Below, piece after piece: positions 26,088 through 33,764 of a stretch of DNA of 64,000 nt. How positions within the stretch are numbered: the stretch's first letter is position 1; the number at the start of each line of letters is the position of its first letter. The translations under genes and the position numbers were made by a program. The notes beneath the pieces are model-generated. The model saw nothing but the letters and a program-made list of their open reading frames with translations. It made no database searches and was not told where the DNA came from. The stretch is from Streptomyces gelaticus. GTDB taxonomy: Bacteria; Actinomycetota; Actinomycetes; Streptomycetales; Streptomycetaceae. The DNA lies in the NCBI RefSeq assembly GCF_014649535.1, contig NZ_BMTF01000016.1, positions 107,138-171,137 on the forward strand, read 5' to 3'.

Positions 26088-26248
26088 ATCGGGCACGCTA
26101 GCCGCGGAGCGCGTGCCTCCGCATCGGGCCAAGGGACCAACCGGGTCCTAGGACCAGCGGGCGGTGACCGGCACTGCAACGCCCGGATTTGCGTTCAAGA
26201 AAAGTAGGGAGCGAATCCGTGCGGCCCTCGCGAGCCTTTACCATCTGT

Positions 26249-26264
26249 TGTGACTTGAGTCACA
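26249..26264. promoter_or_regulatory. Crp/BldD-like palindrome upstream of cdgB
   Basis: TGTGACTTGAGTCACA, i.e. TGTGA-N6-TCACA with 7-bp perfect arms, 119 bases before the cdgB start. It fits the Crp consensus exactly and also contains TGAC-N4-GTCA, compatible with a BldD-type site. Confidence 0.55.
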
Positions 26265-26382
26265 GAGTGCAATATTTGTTGACCCTGTGTACCGACAGCA
26301 CAGCTCACTGTGATTCAGTTGCCGTGACACTGAAGTAAGTACGTCGATATGAAACCTGGAGTGCTGTCGAGGGTCTCGGGGA

Positions 26383-28035
26383 GTGCGAGCAATGGAGGCC
26401 GAGTCGGAGCCGTACGTCCGTCTTGCGACGCTGCGGCAGCTGCACCAGGCCGTGGCCGATCTCAACACGGCGCGGAGCCTGGCCGACACACTGCAGACCG
26501 TGGCCGACGGAATCGTCACCAGTCTCGGCTACGAGCTGGCCTGCGTGAACCTGGTCCGCCCCGACGGTGATCTCGTGGTCGCCGCCTTCGCGGGCAACAG
26601 CGCGGCGGAAGCCCTGATCACCGGCCGGGTCGGCTCGCGCGCCTCCTGGGAACGCCGGCTGACCATGGGGCAGGCCTGGGACGAGCTCCGTTTCATACCC
26701 CACACCGACGGCTGGGTCCTCCTCGACGACGACGTACCGCAGTGGCACACCGACGGGCCCGACCCCCGTTTCGAGGACGAGTGGCACCCCGAGGACCGCC
26801 TCTACGCCCCGATGTACGCATCCGGCGGCGGTGCCGATCTGCTGGGTGTCATCTCCGTGGACCGCCCGCGCAACGGCCGCCGCCCCGGCGCCTGGGGCCG
26901 CGAAGCCCTCCAGATGTACGCCTCACAGGCCGCCATTGCGATCAGCAACGCCCGGCTCAGAGCAAACATGCAGCGGGCGTTGGTCCGTCTGGAGCGGGAA
27001 CAGCAGGCGCTGCGGGCCAGCGAGGAGTCCTTCCGCCAGGCCTTCGAGTACGCGCCCAGCGGCATGGCCATCGCCGAGATGGGCGGCGACCAGCACGGCC
27101 GGCTGCTGCGCACCAACGACGCCCTGTGCCGGCTGCTCGGCCGCCCCGCGTCCGTGCTGCGCCGCTACTCCTTCGCCGACCTCGTCCACCCCGAGGACAT
27201 CGGCACCCTGCTGCGCACCTCCGCCGAGGGCGGTCGCGCCGAGCTGCGGCTCGGCCGGCGGGACGGCACCTACCTCTGGGTCTCGCTGCGCAACTCCGTC
27301 GTCGCCGACACCACCGACGGCCCCCGCTTCCTGCTCACCCACGTCGAGGACATAGAGGAGCGCAAGCGCCACGAGCTGCACCTCGCCCACCGGGCCTCGC
27401 ACGACGCGCTCACCGGCCTGCCCAACAGTGCCGAGCTGCGCTCCCGGCTGGGTGCCCGGCTCTGCGAGCGCCCGAACGAGGCGGCCGCCACCCCGGTGGA
27501 GGCGCTGGACGCGGCCTACGGCAGCCTCGACGAGGCGGACGCGCGGACGCACGGTTACGAGGTGGACCCGGCACCCGGCGGCCCGTACGACCACCATGTG
27601 CACGCGGTCGCCCCCGACACCGAGCACGACGACGGGGCGAAGGGGCTCGCGGTCCTCTTCTGCGACCTCGACGGCTTCAAGTCGATCAACGACCGCTTCG
27701 GCCACCACACCGGTGACGCGGTGCTGATCGAGGTCGCCCGCCGGCTCACCACCTGTGTCCGCGACGGCGACACCGTGGCCCGGCTCGGGGGTGACGAATT
27801 CGTCGTCCTCGCCGACGGGCTCGGCGACGCGGACGCCGCTGACCTGGCCGTACGTCTGCGCAACGCCATCATTCCGCCGATCCGGGTCGACGGCCGGGCG
27901 GTGCGGGTGGGGGCGAGCTTCGGTATCGGCTGGGCCGCCTGCGGCATGACCGCCGAAGAGGTGCTGCGCTCCGCCGACCAGCGGATGTACGTGGAGAAGC
28001 GGTCCCGCTCCAAGGTTCACCGCAGGGCCGGCTGA
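26383..28035 (+). CDS. cdgB: diguanylate cyclase, GAF-PAS-GGDEF (CdgB type)
   Basis: 550 aa, cytosolic. GAF domain about 25-195 (GIVTSLGYELACVNLV to LQMYASQAAIAISNARL), PAS about 215-330 (SFRQAFEYAPSGMAIAEM to EDIEERKRHELHLAHRA), then GGDEF about 338-545. The active site is intact (G469-G-D-E-F473), with an inhibitory RxxD site at R460-D463 five residues before it, so c-di-GMP synthesis with product feedback is expected. The domain order and position match CdgB of S. coelicolor, a BldD target affecting development. A low-complexity insert (about 370-420, DAAYGSLDEADARTHGYE) interrupts the early GGDEF region. Two in-frame starts are possible (26383 and ATG 26392). Confidence 0.9.
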   Translation: MRAMEAESEPYVRLATLRQLHQAVADLNTARSLADTLQTVADGIVTSLGYELACVNLVRPDGDLVVAAFAGNSAAEALITGRVGSRASWERRLTMGQAWDELRFIPHTDGWVLLDDDVPQWHTDGPDPRFEDEWHPEDRLYAPMYASGGGADLLGVISVDRPRNGRRPGAWGREALQMYASQAAIAISNARLRANMQRALVRLEREQQALRASEESFRQAFEYAPSGMAIAEMGGDQHGRLLRTNDALCRLLGRPASVLRRYSFADLVHPEDIGTLLRTSAEGGRAELRLGRRDGTYLWVSLRNSVVADTTDGPRFLLTHVEDIEERKRHELHLAHRASHDALTGLPNSAELRSRLGARLCERPNEAAATPVEALDAAYGSLDEADARTHGYEVDPAPGGPYDHHVHAVAPDTEHDDGAKGLAVLFCDLDGFKSINDRFGHHTGDAVLIEVARRLTTCVRDGDTVARLGGDEFVVLADGLGDADAADLAVRLRNAIIPPIRVDGRAVRVGASFGIGWAACGMTAEEVLRSADQRMYVEKRSRSKVHRRAG

Positions 28036-28040
28036 CGTTC

Positions 28041-28072
28041 ACGGCGGCGCTGTTCCCACGCTCCGCCGCCGT
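28041..28072 (+). terminator. hairpin after cdgB
   Basis: ACGGCGGCG and CGCCGCCGT form a perfect 9-bp stem over a 14-base loop, five bases after the stop codon. Confidence 0.55.
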
Positions 28073-28186
28073 TCCGTCACCCGCGACGGCAATTCTTGGT
28101 GTGGGTCGTTCGGGGTAGGCTCGGCCGGTCGGCCACGGCTGGCAATTTCGGCGACGGCTGGCGACATGGTGAGGAGTGACCCAGGG

Positions 28187-29140
28187 ATGACGGCCGGGAA
28201 CGACGGCGCAAACAAGCCCGAGGACGACGATCCGTTCGGCTACCTGTACGAGGACGGACAGGCGGCAGGCGCCCAGCCACCCCGGCAGGGCGGCTACGGC
28301 TACCCGCCGGCGGCCCCGCAGCCCGGCGTGCCCCGGACCTCGTACAACCAGGTACGCACCGTCGGCGAGCGTCAGTACGGCCAGCAGGTGCCGCAGCAGC
28401 AGCAGGCGTACGGCCAGCCGAACGCCCAGTACGCCGCCCCGGAGACGTACCCCGGCGGCGCCACCGCGCAGGTGCCGCAGCAGGGCGGTCGCGGCCGCCC
28501 CGGCGGCCCCGGCAGGGGCGGGCCGAACACCAAGGGCCTGCTGATCGCCGCGGTCGCGGTGGTCCTGGTCGTGCTCATCGGGATCGGCGCCGCGCTGCTC
28601 ACCGGTGACAAGGACAAGGACCAGAAGAAGAACGAGGCCACCTCCTCCGCCGGTCCCGGCGACCAGGTCGAGGAGTCCCCGAAGCCCCAGCAGTCCGCCA
28701 GCTCCGAGGCCCCGGCCGAGCTGCCCAAGCAGGACGCGGCGACGCTGAAGCTCGGCGGTACTGCGGCAGTCAGCCAGTCGGTCAAGGGTGCGGAAGGCCC
28801 GAACGGCTCATACGTCACGGACTTCAACACGGTCGGGTCATCCGTGACGTGGAAGGCAGCGATGGGGGAGGAAGGCAAGTACCGCTTGACGGTGCGCTAT
28901 GCGATTCCCGCCAAGGACGCCAACGCAACGCTGACGGTGAACGGGAAGCCGAATTCGCAGCCCATCGGTCTCAAGAACTTCATCCACTCGTCCGACTCGG
29001 ACTGGGAAAAGAACTGGCAGACCACCTGGGCACCGGTCGACCTGATCAAGGGTGAGAACGAGATCAGCATCTCGTGCCAGGAAGGGAATCAGTGCGACGT
29101 GATCCTGGATTGGCTGGAAGTCACCCCTGCGAAGGGTTAG
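28187..29140 (+). CDS. membrane-anchored protein with C-terminal carbohydrate-binding module
   Basis: 317 aa. The first 120 residues are a Gln/Pro/Gly/Tyr-rich disordered cytoplasmic arm. One membrane helix follows (GLLIAAVAVVLVVLIGIGAA, about residues 126-147). A charged and Ser/Pro-rich linker comes next, then a CBM6/35-like beta-sandwich (about 190-315: TLKLGGTAAVSQSVKG, YRLTVRYAIPA, NATLTVNG, DLIKGENEISISCQEG) exposed outside. The single Cys pair (ISCQEGNQCDV) is likely oxidised. It could tether a sugar-binding module to the cell surface; no catalytic domain is present. ATG 28187 follows AGGAG at 28172-28176. Confidence 0.8.
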   Translation: MTAGNDGANKPEDDDPFGYLYEDGQAAGAQPPRQGGYGYPPAAPQPGVPRTSYNQVRTVGERQYGQQVPQQQQAYGQPNAQYAAPETYPGGATAQVPQQGGRGRPGGPGRGGPNTKGLLIAAVAVVLVVLIGIGAALLTGDKDKDQKKNEATSSAGPGDQVEESPKPQQSASSEAPAELPKQDAATLKLGGTAAVSQSVKGAEGPNGSYVTDFNTVGSSVTWKAAMGEEGKYRLTVRYAIPAKDANATLTVNGKPNSQPIGLKNFIHSSDSDWEKNWQTTWAPVDLIKGENEISISCQEGNQCDVILDWLEVTPAKG

Positions 29141-29161
29141 CCCATTGAGGGCTGACGCTTT

Positions 29162-29198
29162 GCGGCCTCTCCTGGTGTCCGAACCCCGGAGAGGCCGC
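29162..29198. terminator. bidirectional terminator
   Basis: GCGGCCTCTCC and GGAGAGGCCGC form a perfect 11-bp stem between the convergent CBM-protein and aldolase genes. Confidence 0.65.
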
Positions 29199-29226
29199 GT
29201 GAGCACCCTCACCCAGGCCGCCGCGG

Positions 29227-30078
29227 TCAGCCCATCAGGGCCAGGAACCCCGCCACCGTCGCCGCCACCGCCTCGCGGCCCGGGGCGATGTACTTGCGGG
29301 GGTCCACGCCCGTGGTGTTCTCGGCCAGGTACGCCCGCACCGCTCCGGTGAACGCGGTGTTCAGGGCCGTGCCCACATTGATCTTGACCATGCCGGAGGA
29401 GGCGACGGCCCGGCGGATCTCCTCGTCCGGGACGCCGCTGGAGCCGTGCAGCACCAGCGGCACCGGGACGGCGTCGCGGAGCCGGCCGATCAGCTCGTGG
29501 TCCAGGGCGGCGGTGCGCTCGGTCATCGCGTGCGAGGAGCCGACAGCGACGGCCAGCGCGTCCACCCCGGTGTCGCGGACGTACGCGGCGGCCTCGGCCG
29601 GGTCCGTACGGACCCCGGGGGCATGGGCGTCGAGCGGGGCCTCGCCCTCCTTGCCGCCGACCTTGCCGAGCTCGGCCTCGATCCAGATGCCGCGCTCATG
29701 ACCCCAGGTCACCGCCTCGGCCGTGGCCCGCACGTTCTCCTCGTACGACAGCTTGGACGCGTCGAACATGACGGAGCCGAAGCCTTCCGTGTGCGCCTGG
29801 TGGAGCAGCTCCACGGACTCGACGTGGTCGAGGTGGAGGGCGAGCGGGGCGCTGGAGGCGCGGGCGACGGCGGCGGCCGCGGCGGCGATCGCGGAGAGCC
29901 GTCCGCCGTGGAACTTCACGGCGTTCTCGGAGATCTGGAGGACGGCGGCGGCTCCGGCGCGCTCCGCGCCGGCCGCGATGGCCTCCGCGTGCTCCAGCGT
30001 GATGACATTGAAGGCGGCGATCCCGCGTCCCTGGGCCTGGGCGGCGGAGACGAGTTCACCGGTGCTGACGAGCGGCAT
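29227..30078 (-). CDS. class II ketose-bisphosphate aldolase (GatY/KbaY/FbaA family)
   Basis: 283 aa. Zinc-dependent cleavage of a ketose-1,6-bisphosphate to DHAP and glyceraldehyde-3-phosphate. Family signatures: GIAAFNVITLEHAEAI at the N-terminus, ALHLDHVESVEL (zinc His and catalytic Asp), SVMFDASKLSYEEN, EAELGKVGG, LVLHGSSGVPDEEI and KINVGTAL (phosphate-binding). The short length and HLDH context are closer to tagatose-bisphosphate (GatY/KbaY) aldolases than to the long FbaA form. It lies 59 bases after the PfkB kinase gene on the same strand, so phosphorylation and aldol cleavage form consecutive steps. Confidence 0.9.
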   Translation of the reverse strand: MPLVSTGELVSAAQAQGRGIAAFNVITLEHAEAIAAGAERAGAAAVLQISENAVKFHGGRLSAIAAAAAAVARASSAPLALHLDHVESVELLHQAHTEGFGSVMFDASKLSYEENVRATAEAVTWGHERGIWIEAELGKVGGKEGEAPLDAHAPGVRTDPAEAAAYVRDTGVDALAVAVGSSHAMTERTAALDHELIGRLRDAVPVPLVLHGSSGVPDEEIRRAVASSGMVKINVGTALNTAFTGAVRAYLAENTTGVDPRKYIAPGREAVAATVAGFLALMG

Positions 30079-30137
30079 GCTGACCTCTTGCTACTTCTTT
30101 CGGACCGGCGGGCGGGCCGGTCCGGGACGGGCGCGGC

Positions 30138-31115
30138 CTATCGGGCCGCCGGTGTGTGTTCCTCGACGCCGACGCGCGGCAGCAGTTCCTCGTACGCCGC
30201 GCGGTCGAAGTCACCGGCCGTCGGGGCGAGCACGGTCGCCGTCGACAGTGCCACCGCCCGCCGCAGCCGGTCCGGCCAGCTCAGCCCCTCGACGAGGCCG
30301 GACAGCAGCCCGGCCACCGCGGAGTCGCCCGCGCCGGTCGGATTGCCCAGGACCTTGGCGGGCGGCGCTGCCTGCCAGCTGCCGTCGGGGGTGACCGCCA
30401 GCATGCCGTCCGGCCCCAGCGAGGCGACGACTCCGTGGGCGCCGCGGCGGCGGGCGTCGCGGGTGGCACGCATCGGTTCGCGGGAGCCGGTGAGCTGGGC
30501 GAGCTCGTCGGCGTTCGGCTTGATCAGGTCGGGGCGGGCGGCGATGCCGCGGCGGAGCGGTTCGCCGCTGGTGTCGAGCAGCACGGGGACACCGGCGGCG
30601 CGGGCCGCGCGGACCAGTTCGGCGTAGGCGCCGACGTGGATGCCGGGCGGCAGGCTGCCGCAGAGCGCGACGGCGTCGGCCCCGGCGAGGAGCTCCTCGT
30701 ACCGGCCGAGGAGGGCGGTCCACTCGTCGGCGCTGACGAGCGGGCCGGGTTCGTTGAGCTGGGTGGTGTCGCCGGTGGCCCGGTCGACGACGGCTATGGT
30801 GCGGCGGGTGTTCCCGGCGACGGTGACGAGAGCGTCGGTGATCGGCGCGGGGGCGGGCACGGATGCGGCCCTCGGATCGGCCTCCAGCGGTGACGGACCG
30901 GCCAGCAGCTCGCGCAGCACCGCCCCGGTGGAGCCTCCGGCGAAGCCGGTGACCACCGTCTCGTGGCCGAGGGCGGAGAGCACCCGGGCCACATTGAGTC
31001 CCTTGCCGCCGGGTCGCTCGGACATGTCGCTGACGCGGTGGCTGGCGTGCGGGACGAGTTCCGGGACGCCGTACGTCAGGTCGAGTGCCGTATTCAGTGT
31101 GACCGTGAGGATCAC
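30138..31115 (-). CDS. PfkB-family hexose-phosphate kinase (1-phosphofructokinase/tagatose-6-P kinase)
   Basis: 325 aa. Ribokinase-fold kinase. N-terminal MILTVTLNTALDLTYGVPEL and the GGKGLNVARVLSALG glycine motif are typical of FruK/LacC. The C-terminal ATP/anion-hole signature PTGAGDSAVAGLLSGL includes the catalytic Asp. Expected product is a ketose-1,6-bisphosphate, which the adjacent aldolase would cleave. No fruA PTS or fruR gene is nearby, so a tagatose- or amino-sugar-linked role is as likely as fructose. A terminator at 31203-31248 separates it from the upstream nagKA unit. Confidence 0.9.
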   Translation of the reverse strand: MILTVTLNTALDLTYGVPELVPHASHRVSDMSERPGGKGLNVARVLSALGHETVVTGFAGGSTGAVLRELLAGPSPLEADPRAASVPAPAPITDALVTVAGNTRRTIAVVDRATGDTTQLNEPGPLVSADEWTALLGRYEELLAGADAVALCGSLPPGIHVGAYAELVRAARAAGVPVLLDTSGEPLRRGIAARPDLIKPNADELAQLTGSREPMRATRDARRRGAHGVVASLGPDGMLAVTPDGSWQAAPPAKVLGNPTGAGDSAVAGLLSGLVEGLSWPDRLRRAVALSTATVLAPTAGDFDRAAYEELLPRVGVEEHTPAAR

Positions 31116-31202
31116 CGCGGCCGCTCCCTCGATCCCTGCTCCGAAGCGCGAAACCGTGGACGGAATGCGCTTTCTCTGGCTGTTTCCCAGGCGATCATGC
31201 CA

Positions 31203-31248
31203 AAGAGGCGGCGGTCGGCCCAGACCTGTGGGCCAACCGCCGTCTCTT
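31203..31248 (-). terminator. terminator after nagA
   Basis: AAGAG, CGGCGGT and GGCCCA arms pair with TGGGCC, ACCGCCG and CTCTT with small bulges. It lies between the nagA stop and the PfkB gene. Confidence 0.65.
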
Positions 31249-31286
31249 CGTTACGTAATTCGACTCACCGTCAATAATGGGGTGGT

Positions 31287-32441
31287 TCAGCCGATTCGGG
31301 GCTCTTTGATCCATTCGCCCTTGCGCATGACGCCCTTGAGCGCGAAGTCCTCGTCCAGGACCACCAGGTCCGCGTCCTTGCCCGGTTCCAGCGAGCCCAC
31401 CCGGTCGTACACGCCGAGCAGCCGGGCCGGGTTGGCGGAGATGGACTGCACGACGTCGCCGACCGGGATCCGGTCGATGGTCACGGCCCGGTGGAAGGCG
31501 GTGTCCAGGGTGAGGGTGGAGCCCGCGATGGAGTTCCCCTCGACCAGCCGCGCCACGCCGTCCTTGACCTCGACCGCGAGCGGGCCGAGCTGGTACAGGC
31601 CGTCGCCGAAACCGGCCGCGTCCATGGCGTCGGTGATCAGCGCGACGCGGTGGGCGCCCGCGTGGTGGTAGGCCAGCTCCAGCGCCGCGGGGTGCAGATG
31701 CGTGCCGTCGTCGATCAGCTCGACGGTGATCCGCTCGTCCTCCAGCAGCGCGGCGATCGGACCGGGCTCGCGGTGGGCGAGCGGCGGCATCGCGTTGAAG
31801 AGGTGCGTGGCGACGGTGGCGCCCGCGTCGATCGCCTCGACGGTCTGCTCGTACGTGGCGTCGGTGTGCCCGATCGCGGCGATGACGCCGTGCTCGGCGA
31901 GCAGCCGCACCGAGTCGATGCCGCCCGGCAGTTCGGTGGCGAGCGTGAACATCTTCGCGGTGCCGCGCGCCGCGTCCATCAGCTTGCGGACCTCGGCCGG
32001 GTCCGGGTGGCGCAGCAGGTCCTCACTGTGCGCGCCCTTGCGGCACGGCGAGATGAACGGGCCCTCGAAGTGGATGCCGGCCAGGTCGCCCTGCTCCACC
32101 AGCTCGGACAGGACACCGGCCCGGTGGGCGAGGAAGTCCATCTCGCCGGTGACCGTGGAGGCGACCAGCGTGGTGGTGCCGTGCTCGCGGTGGGTGCGGA
32201 TGCCGGTGAGGACCTCGTCCACGGTGCCGGAGGTGAAGGACGCGCCGCCACCGCCGTGGTTGTGCATGTCGACGAAGCCGGGCACCACCCAGTGGCCGCT
32301 CAGGTCGAGGACCGGGGCGTCCTCGGCCGCGCTGCCCGCGATCCGGGTGCCTTCGACGATCACCCGGCCGTTCTCGACGGTCCCGGTGGGAAGCACCACC
32401 CGGGCATCTGCGAGAACTGTGCTGTCTGCGCGTCCGGCCAT
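31287..32441 (-). CDS. nagA: N-acetylglucosamine-6-phosphate deacetylase
   Basis: 384 aa amidohydrolase. Removes acetate from GlcNAc-6-P (or GalNAc-6-P) in the cytosol. Metal and substrate residues are visible: DMHNHGGGG near residue 60, IHFEGPFISP (metal Glu), AIGHTDATYE, THLFNAMPPL (His ligands), ELIDDGTHLHP and the catalytic Asp in LITDAMDAAG. The C-terminal SLEPGKDADLVVLD is usual for the fold. Its ATG overlaps the upstream kinase stop by one base (TGATG), so kinase and deacetylase are coupled. A DasR-like box precedes the pair. Confidence 0.95.
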   Translation of the reverse strand: MAGRADSTVLADARVVLPTGTVENGRVIVEGTRIAGSAAEDAPVLDLSGHWVVPGFVDMHNHGGGGASFTSGTVDEVLTGIRTHREHGTTTLVASTVTGEMDFLAHRAGVLSELVEQGDLAGIHFEGPFISPCRKGAHSEDLLRHPDPAEVRKLMDAARGTAKMFTLATELPGGIDSVRLLAEHGVIAAIGHTDATYEQTVEAIDAGATVATHLFNAMPPLAHREPGPIAALLEDERITVELIDDGTHLHPAALELAYHHAGAHRVALITDAMDAAGFGDGLYQLGPLAVEVKDGVARLVEGNSIAGSTLTLDTAFHRAVTIDRIPVGDVVQSISANPARLLGVYDRVGSLEPGKDADLVVLDEDFALKGVMRKGEWIKEPRIG

Positions 32442-33373
32442 CAGGCGGATACCTCCGTGGAGAGAAGATCCCAGGCGAGCAGCCCTGCGCCCAGGCATCC
32501 GGCGGTGTCCCCGAGGGCCGCCGGGACGATGTGGGGCAGCTTCTGGAACGTGACGCGTTCCTCGACGGCCGCACGGAGTGGTGTGAACAAGGTTTCCCCG
32601 GCCTCGGCGAGACCGCCACCGATGATCAGGGTGCGCGGGTCGAGCAGTGTCAGCGCGGTGACCAGCCCGGCGGCGAGCGCGTCCACCGCGTTCCGCCAGA
32701 CCTCCACGGCTGCCGGGTCGCCGGACTCGACGGCCTTCGCGCAGTCCGCCGCGTCCGCCTCGGGGTCGCCGGACGCCGCGGCCCAGGCGCGGCTGACGGC
32801 GGATGCGGAGGCCAGGGTCTCCAGGCAGCCGCGCTGTCCGCAGCCGCAGTCCGGCCCGTCCGGCCGGACCACGATGTGCCCGATCTCGCCCGCGTACCCG
32901 TGCGCGCCCGCCTCGATCGTGCCCGCGATGCCGATGGCCCCGGCGATACCGGTGCCCAGCGGTACGAAGAGGAAGCGGTCGGCGCCCCTGCCCGCGCCGA
33001 TCCGGCCCTCGGCGAGCCCGCCGGTGCGTACGTCGTGGCCGAGCGCGACGGGGACGCCGCCGAGCCGCCCGCCGAGCAGTTGCCGCATGGGTACGTCGCG
33101 CCAGCCCAGGTTCGAGGCGTAGACCGCGATCCCGTTCTCGGCGTCGACGATGCCGGGCACGGCGACACCGGCCGCGACGGCGCTCTCGCCGAAGTGCTCC
33201 TCGCCGTACGCCCGCAGATCGGCGGCGAAGCCGAGGATCGACTCCACGACCGCTTCGGCGCCGCGTTCCCTGCCGGTCGCCCGCCGCGCCTCGTGCAGCA
33301 GGGTGCCGTCGGCTCCGACCAGTGCGGCCTTCATTCCGGTGCCGCCCACATCGAGGGCGATGACGTGTTTCAC
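32441..33373 (-). CDS. nagK: ROK-family sugar kinase, probable N-acetylglucosamine kinase
   Basis: 310 aa from GTG 33373 (an earlier TTG at 33400 lacks a ribosome site). ROK kinase: ATP-binding IALDVGGTGMKAALV, substrate loop PGIVDAENG with GHDVRTGGLAEGRIG (catalytic Asp and the ExGxG-like region), and the zinc motif CGCGQRGCLET that defines ROK. It phosphorylates an imported amino sugar, probably GlcNAc, to the 6-phosphate used by NagA, which follows with a one-base overlap. A dre-like box at 33401-33416 is 28 bases upstream, so DasR control is expected. Confidence 0.88.
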   Translation of the reverse strand: MKHVIALDVGGTGMKAALVGADGTLLHEARRATGRERGAEAVVESILGFAADLRAYGEEHFGESAVAAGVAVPGIVDAENGIAVYASNLGWRDVPMRQLLGGRLGGVPVALGHDVRTGGLAEGRIGAGRGADRFLFVPLGTGIAGAIGIAGTIEAGAHGYAGEIGHIVVRPDGPDCGCGQRGCLETLASASAVSRAWAAASGDPEADAADCAKAVESGDPAAVEVWRNAVDALAAGLVTALTLLDPRTLIIGGGLAEAGETLFTPLRAAVEERVTFQKLPHIVPAALGDTAGCLGAGLLAWDLLSTEVSA

Positions 33374-33400
33374 GGGGAACAGTTTCGCCCGAGCGGGCAA

Positions 33401-33416
33401 AAAGGTCTAGTCCACT
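33401..33416. promoter_or_regulatory. DasR-responsive element upstream of nagKA
   Basis: AAAGGTCTAGTCCACT matches 13 of 16 bases of the dre consensus, including the GGTCTAG core, 28-43 bases before the nagK GTG. Confidence 0.7.
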
Positions 33417-33644
33417 ATCCCGGTTTGTTGCGGATCCATACAAAATCCCGGCCAAGAGGAGCCGGGTCGTCCCGGGACGCCTCAGGGTGAAAGGATCACG
33501 CTGCGCGAGAGGTTGCGCGGGTGGTCCGGGTCATACCCCTTCGACTCCGCCGACTCGACCGCACCGGAACCTACTTGGCGGTAGGCGCAGCTCGGGGGCA
33601 ATGATCTCGGCCTCGGTGCCGGGCGGCGGCCCGGTTGCGTTGCA

Positions 33645-33660
33645 AAAGCGATACCGCTTT
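33645..33660. promoter_or_regulatory. operator-like palindrome before the sugar-binding lipoprotein gene
   Basis: AAAGCG-ATAC-CGCTTT, a perfect 6+6 dyad 105-120 bases upstream of the start at 33765. LacI- and GntR-type sugar repressors bind such sequences. The rest of the 33417-33764 gap holds no gene I can support. Confidence 0.5.
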
Positions 33661-33764
33661 GGTGTAGACCATCGGCGACGGCCTGGGGCAGGATCGCCCC
33701 TCGTCCGACGGCCCCACGGCTGCGTGGCGGCGCGGACGACGCGACGGAAGAGGACGGTCTGACA

